Part shown: positions 5,926 through 8,216 of the stretch, piece by piece
How the letters are laid out: every line of letters begins with the position of its first letter
How positions within the stretch are numbered: position 1 is the first letter of the stretch
Notes under the pieces: model-generated
What the model was told of the DNA's origin: nothing
Database searches by the model: none
Seen by the model: only the letters and a program-made list of their open reading frames with translations
Origin: SAR116 cluster bacterium
GTDB taxonomy: Bacteria; Pseudomonadota; Alphaproteobacteria; Puniceispirillales; UBA1172
Direction of reading: 5' to 3'
Length of the DNA: 8,216 bases
Assembly: GCA_002691725.1 (NCBI GenBank)
Contig: NZIT01000076.1
Coordinates: 3,495-11,710 of the forward strand
Program-made: the position numbers and the translations under genes

Positions 5926-7008
5926 ATGGATATGCAAACGCTTCTTATCCTTGCTCTGGGGCTTGGCATTGGCATTGTGGCAACCGCGATTATCACCATG
6001 ATCATACGCCGCCAAAGCCCTGCTGACGGGATGGATCAATCTGGCTTGGCTGAACTCAAAGGTCAGCTTGACGCCATCACCCAGACAACAACGACCTTGC
6101 AGAACAGCATGATGACTAATCTGCAAAATCATCAGCAGACGCTGAATGAAACGTTGCGCCAACAGGCGGAAACTACAAGTCTTAAATTAGGCAATCTTAA
6201 CGAAAGACTAGCCGTTATTGATCGCGCGCAAGACCAGCTGAAAGCATTATCTAGTCAGACGACGCGGCTTGAAAATGTGCTTGCCAACAACCAGGCACGC
6301 GGGGCGTATGGGGAAATTCAGCTCGAAAATCTCATTACCCAAATGTTGCCGGCAAGTGCCTATTCGTTTCAGCATAGTCTGCCCAATAATAAACGTGCGG
6401 ATTGCCTGTTGCAGTTGCCTAATCCACCGGGGCCGATTGTCATTGATGCTAAGTTTCCGCTGGAATCCTGGTATGCGCTCGGTCAAGCTGAGGATGATGC
6501 GGCAAAGGCGCAGGCCAGAAAACAGCTCGAAGCGGCCTTTATCAAACATGTCAAAGATATCTCAGAGCGTTATATTATTCGGGGTCATACGGCTGAAAGT
6601 GCCTTGATGTTTGTGCCATCAGAATCGATCTATGCGGAACTGCATAATCATTTAACTAAGGCTCTGGAAACCAGCTTTGCTGAACGTGTTTATATTGTGT
6701 CGCCAACAACCTTGATGGCGATCTTGAACACGGTTCGGGCGGTGCTTCGTGATGTCAGAATGCGGCAACAGGCGGCGTTTATTCAAGAACAGGTTGGCCG
6801 CTTGCTCAAAGATATTGGTCGGCTCAATGACCGCGTTGGTAAATTGGACAGGCATTTCAATCTGGCTCAGCAGGATATTGACGATATCTCCAAATCGACC
6901 CGCGCGATTAGCCGCACAGGTGAGAAAATTGAGCAAATTGAAACCGATGATACGGCAGCCAAAATTGATCCGATTGTTGAGCCGCCAAGACTGGATCATG
7001 AGCCATAA
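5926..7008 (+). CDS. rmuC: DNA recombination protein RmuC
   Basis: RmuC-family proteins are membrane-tethered, coiled-coil proteins with a nuclease-like core; the E. coli member limits recombination at inverted repeats. The 360-residue protein has one N-terminal transmembrane helix (about 5-27) followed by RR, consistent with an inner-membrane anchor and cytoplasmic body. A Gln-rich predicted coiled coil runs from about 37 to 120. The conserved core begins at NNQARGAYGEIQLENLI (121-137). The PD-(D/E)XK-like residues are visible as Asp159 in KRADCLLQL and Asp174-x-Lys176 in VIDAKFPLESW. SALMFVPSESIYAEL (225-239) and YIVSPTTLMAIL (256-267) are further family blocks, with a second helical stretch at 280-340. 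It is shorter than E. coli RmuC (about 475 residues), mainly in the coiled coil and tail, as I recall for alphaproteobacterial versions. It is monocistronic, divergent from def and convergent with recR. The ATG at 5926 is weakly supported over one at 5932. Confidence 0.94.
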   Translation: MDMQTLLILALGLGIGIVATAIITMIIRRQSPADGMDQSGLAELKGQLDAITQTTTTLQNSMMTNLQNHQQTLNETLRQQAETTSLKLGNLNERLAVIDRAQDQLKALSSQTTRLENVLANNQARGAYGEIQLENLITQMLPASAYSFQHSLPNNKRADCLLQLPNPPGPIVIDAKFPLESWYALGQAEDDAAKAQARKQLEAAFIKHVKDISERYIIRGHTAESALMFVPSESIYAELHNHLTKALETSFAERVYIVSPTTLMAILNTVRAVLRDVRMRQQAAFIQEQVGRLLKDIGRLNDRVGKLDRHFNLAQQDIDDISKSTRAISRTGEKIEQIETDDTAAKIDPIVEPPRLDHEP

Positions 7009-7056
7009 GTGAGGCTGTGATATCGGCGATAAAACGCGGTGGTTGATGCGGCATTT

Positions 7057-7662
7057 CTAAAATTGTTGGCGGGCTTTCATCGCCTGCGCCAATGTTCCGT
7101 CATCAAGATAATCCAGCTCACCGCCAACCGGAACACCATGTGCAAGGCGCGTAATGCGCGTATCAATCCCGACCATCTGATCAGCGATATAATGAGCAGT
7201 CGCTTGCCCGTCCACTGTCGCAGAAAGCGCAAGAATAACCTCATCAATATGTTCTGTTTTCACGCGTTCGACTAAATAATCTAAGCGCAAACTTTCTGGA
7301 TTGACGCCGTCAATAGCGCTGAGGACGCCGCCTAGAACATGATAGCGGCCATTGAACACGGCGGCGCGTTCCATTGCCCATAAATCAGCTACATTTTCAA
7401 CAATGCAAAGTCTGGTTCGGTCTCTGGCATTGTCTTGGCAAATGCCGCAACGGCTGGTCATATCCAGATTGCCGCATTCGGTGCAACGGCGAATAGCATG
7501 GGCAACAGCCAGCATATCTTCGGCTAATGGCACCATCTGGCTATCCCGATTATTGATCAGATGGAGGGCGGCTCGGCGTGCCGATCTTGGGCCTAATCCG
7601 GGTAATCTGGATAAGCGTTTAATCAGCTGTTCTATCGGGTTTGATGTCATATGGCTGGCCAT
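7057..7662 (-). CDS. recR: Recombination mediator protein RecR
   Basis: RecR works with RecF and RecO to load RecA on single-stranded DNA at gaps; it forms a ring-shaped tetramer that encircles DNA. The 201-residue length is standard. Domains in order are a helix-hairpin-helix DNA-binding segment (LSRLPGLGPRSARRAALHL, 17-35), a four-cysteine zinc finger (Cys60, Cys63, Cys72, Cys75), a Toprim domain starting at LCIVEN (85-90) with GGVLSAIDGVNPESL (111-125) and ATVDGQATAHYIAD (148-161), and the C-terminal Walker B-like region ITRLAHGVPVGGELDYLDDG (170-189). The ATG at 7662 lies four bases after the ybaB stop and has a weak GAG upstream; an ATG at 7650 would remove only four residues. It is the last gene of the dnaX-ybaB-recR group. 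Only 48 bp separate its stop from that of rmuC, and no clear terminator is visible there. Confidence 0.97.
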   Translation of the reverse strand: MASHMTSNPIEQLIKRLSRLPGLGPRSARRAALHLINNRDSQMVPLAEDMLAVAHAIRRCTECGNLDMTSRCGICQDNARDRTRLCIVENVADLWAMERAAVFNGRYHVLGGVLSAIDGVNPESLRLDYLVERVKTEHIDEVILALSATVDGQATAHYIADQMVGIDTRITRLAHGVPVGGELDYLDDGTLAQAMKARQQF

Positions 7663-7666
7663 TAGC

Positions 7667-7999
7667 TCAAAGCGGTAAATCCAGACCGGGCGGCAGAGGC
7701 AGATCGCCAGTCACATCCTGCATGCGCTTGGCTTTTTCTTGCTCGGCCTTGCCTTGGGCATCACGAATGGCAACAACAAGCAAATCCTCCAGCATGTGAA
7801 TATCATCTGGATTGCTGGCGCTGGCAGCATCAGAGCTGATAGAGATAGACTGAATACGATTATCGCCAGATACGGCGGCCTTGACAACGCCGCCTGCGGC
7901 CTCACCCGTACAGGTTATTTCAGCCAGCTCTGCCTTGACTGCGGCCAGCTTTTCTTGCGCTTCTTTGGCTTTTTTCAACATGGATGTAAAATTACGCAT
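7667..7999 (-). CDS. ybaB: YbaB/EbfC-family nucleoid-associated DNA-binding protein
   Basis: YbaB/EbfC proteins are small homodimers that bind DNA and associate with the nucleoid; those studied have a tweezer-like shape. From the ATG at 7999 this protein has 110 residues, the usual size. Residues 7-28 form the N-terminal Lys/Glu/Ala-rich helix (MLKKAKEAQEKLAAVKAEL), followed by the conserved TGEAAGGVVKAAVSG (31-45), a short beta region (48-56), MLEDLLVVAIRDA (69-81) and the typical C-terminus LPLPPGLDLPL (100-110). A longer frame reaches 8026, but MRNF at 7999 matches usual alphaproteobacterial starts. The ATG overlaps the dnaX stop codon by 8 bp and recR begins four bases after the ybaB stop, so translational coupling across the operon is likely. 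The link to RecR is operon-level; a direct repair role is not shown by the sequence. Confidence 0.95.
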   Translation of the reverse strand: MRNFTSMLKKAKEAQEKLAAVKAELAEITCTGEAAGGVVKAAVSGDNRIQSISISSDAASASNPDDIHMLEDLLVVAIRDAQGKAEQEKAKRMQDVTGDLPLPPGLDLPL

Positions 8000-8216
8000 G
8001 ATCGGCTGTCTTCTCATTTGGCTCATCTACTGGCTTATCTATTGGCTCATTGGTGGGGGCATTGGCGGTTACATCACCATTAGCATCATCACTTTGGGCA
8101 TCATCAACCATGACCATACCTGTAAGCGGCGTGATCTTATGAATTTCGGCCTTTGGGAATGTATCGCGTGCCATTTGCATCATCGGGTCAGCGTTAAGGC
8201 GATCTTCGAGCGCCTG
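7992..8216 (-). CDS. dnaX: DNA polymerase III subunit gamma/tau, C-terminal end (partial)
   Basis: The frame is open to the right window edge and encodes the last 74 residues of a protein ending in TAA at 7992-7994. Its first part (QALEDRLNADPMMQMARDTF, then PKAEIHKI) matches the pattern I know from the extreme C-terminus of alphaproteobacterial DnaX: a helix, then D-P, a hydrophobic helix and FP.AEI. The position directly upstream of ybaB and recR strongly supports this. DnaX is the clamp-loader ATPase subunit; its C-terminal region links the loader to the polymerase. After the conserved end there is an extra acidic low-complexity tail of about 40 residues (Asp/Asn/Glu/Pro-rich), including three copies of a four-residue N/D-E/K-P repeat. 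The ATPase domain lies outside the window. Identity rests on context plus a short match, so it is less certain than the other housekeeping genes. Confidence 0.85.
   Translation of the reverse strand, partial: QALEDRLNADPMMQMARDTFPKAEIHKITPLTGMVMVDDAQSDDANGDVTANAPTNEPIDKPVDEPNEKTADHA
8019..8054. repeat. 12-bp tandem repeat, three copies, inside the dnaX tail
   Basis: Three 12-bp units are seen on the + strand at 8019-8030 (TGGCTCATCTAC), 8031-8042 (TGGCTTATCTAT) and 8043-8054 (TGGCTCATTGGT). On the coding - strand they read TNEP, IDKP and VDEP, so the repeat is in frame and gives a Pro-spaced acidic linker. The units differ mostly at third positions and at a Glu/Lys switch, so the array is not very recent. 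Confidence 0.75.

Noticed and set aside
5845..6162. Leftward 105-residue open frame over the start of rmuC
   Set aside because: It lies antisense to a well-supported RmuC N-terminus, matches no family I know, and has no convincing ribosome-binding site.
7009..7056. Terminator between convergent rmuC and recR
   Set aside because: I found no stable GC stem followed by a T-run on either strand in this 48-bp gap.

Overview
The window looks like ordinary chromosome from an alphaproteobacterium with moderate GC content. This rests on family-level recognition of the proteins and on gene order: a pyrimidine 5'-nucleotidase next to dapD-dapE, a def-fmt-truA cluster, and a dnaX-ybaB-recR cluster, neighbours I associate with alphaproteobacterial chromosomes. 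The base composition and style would suit a marine lineage such as SAR116, but that is inference and was not tested. I see no mobile element, tRNA, rRNA, CRISPR array or phage gene.

Layout. Positions 80-3443 (+ strand) hold four closely spaced genes: a HAD-family pyrimidine 5'-nucleotidase, dapD, dapE and a small unrecognised membrane protein. Positions 3511-5789 (- strand) hold def, fmt and truA, read in that order from right to left. rmuC (5926-7008, + strand) is divergent from def and convergent with recR. Positions 7057-8216 (- strand) hold recR, ybaB and the 3' end of dnaX, which runs off the right edge. No gap between genes exceeds about 140 bp.

How the genes fit together. DapD and DapE carry out the succinylation and desuccinylation steps of the succinylase route to meso-diaminopimelate and lysine. 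Fmt formylates the initiator Met-tRNA and Def removes the formyl group from new proteins, so they act at opposite ends of one cycle; TruA modifies tRNA anticodon arms. DnaX, YbaB/EbfC and RecR form the classical replication and recombination-repair operon, and RmuC is a recombination-limiting protein. Overlaps and spacings suggest translational coupling: def/fmt and dnaX/ybaB each overlap by 8 bp, and fmt/truA and ybaB/recR are each separated by 4 bp.

Most unusual content. There are three short degenerate tandem arrays: a 12-bp unit just before the nucleotidase start, an 11-bp unit running over the truA stop codon, and a 12-bp unit coding a Pro/acidic repeat in the DnaX tail. I found no convincing evidence of a novel multi-gene system. 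The only protein I could not assign is the membrane protein after dapE. No clear Rho-independent terminator is visible in either convergent junction (3444-3510 and 7009-7056).
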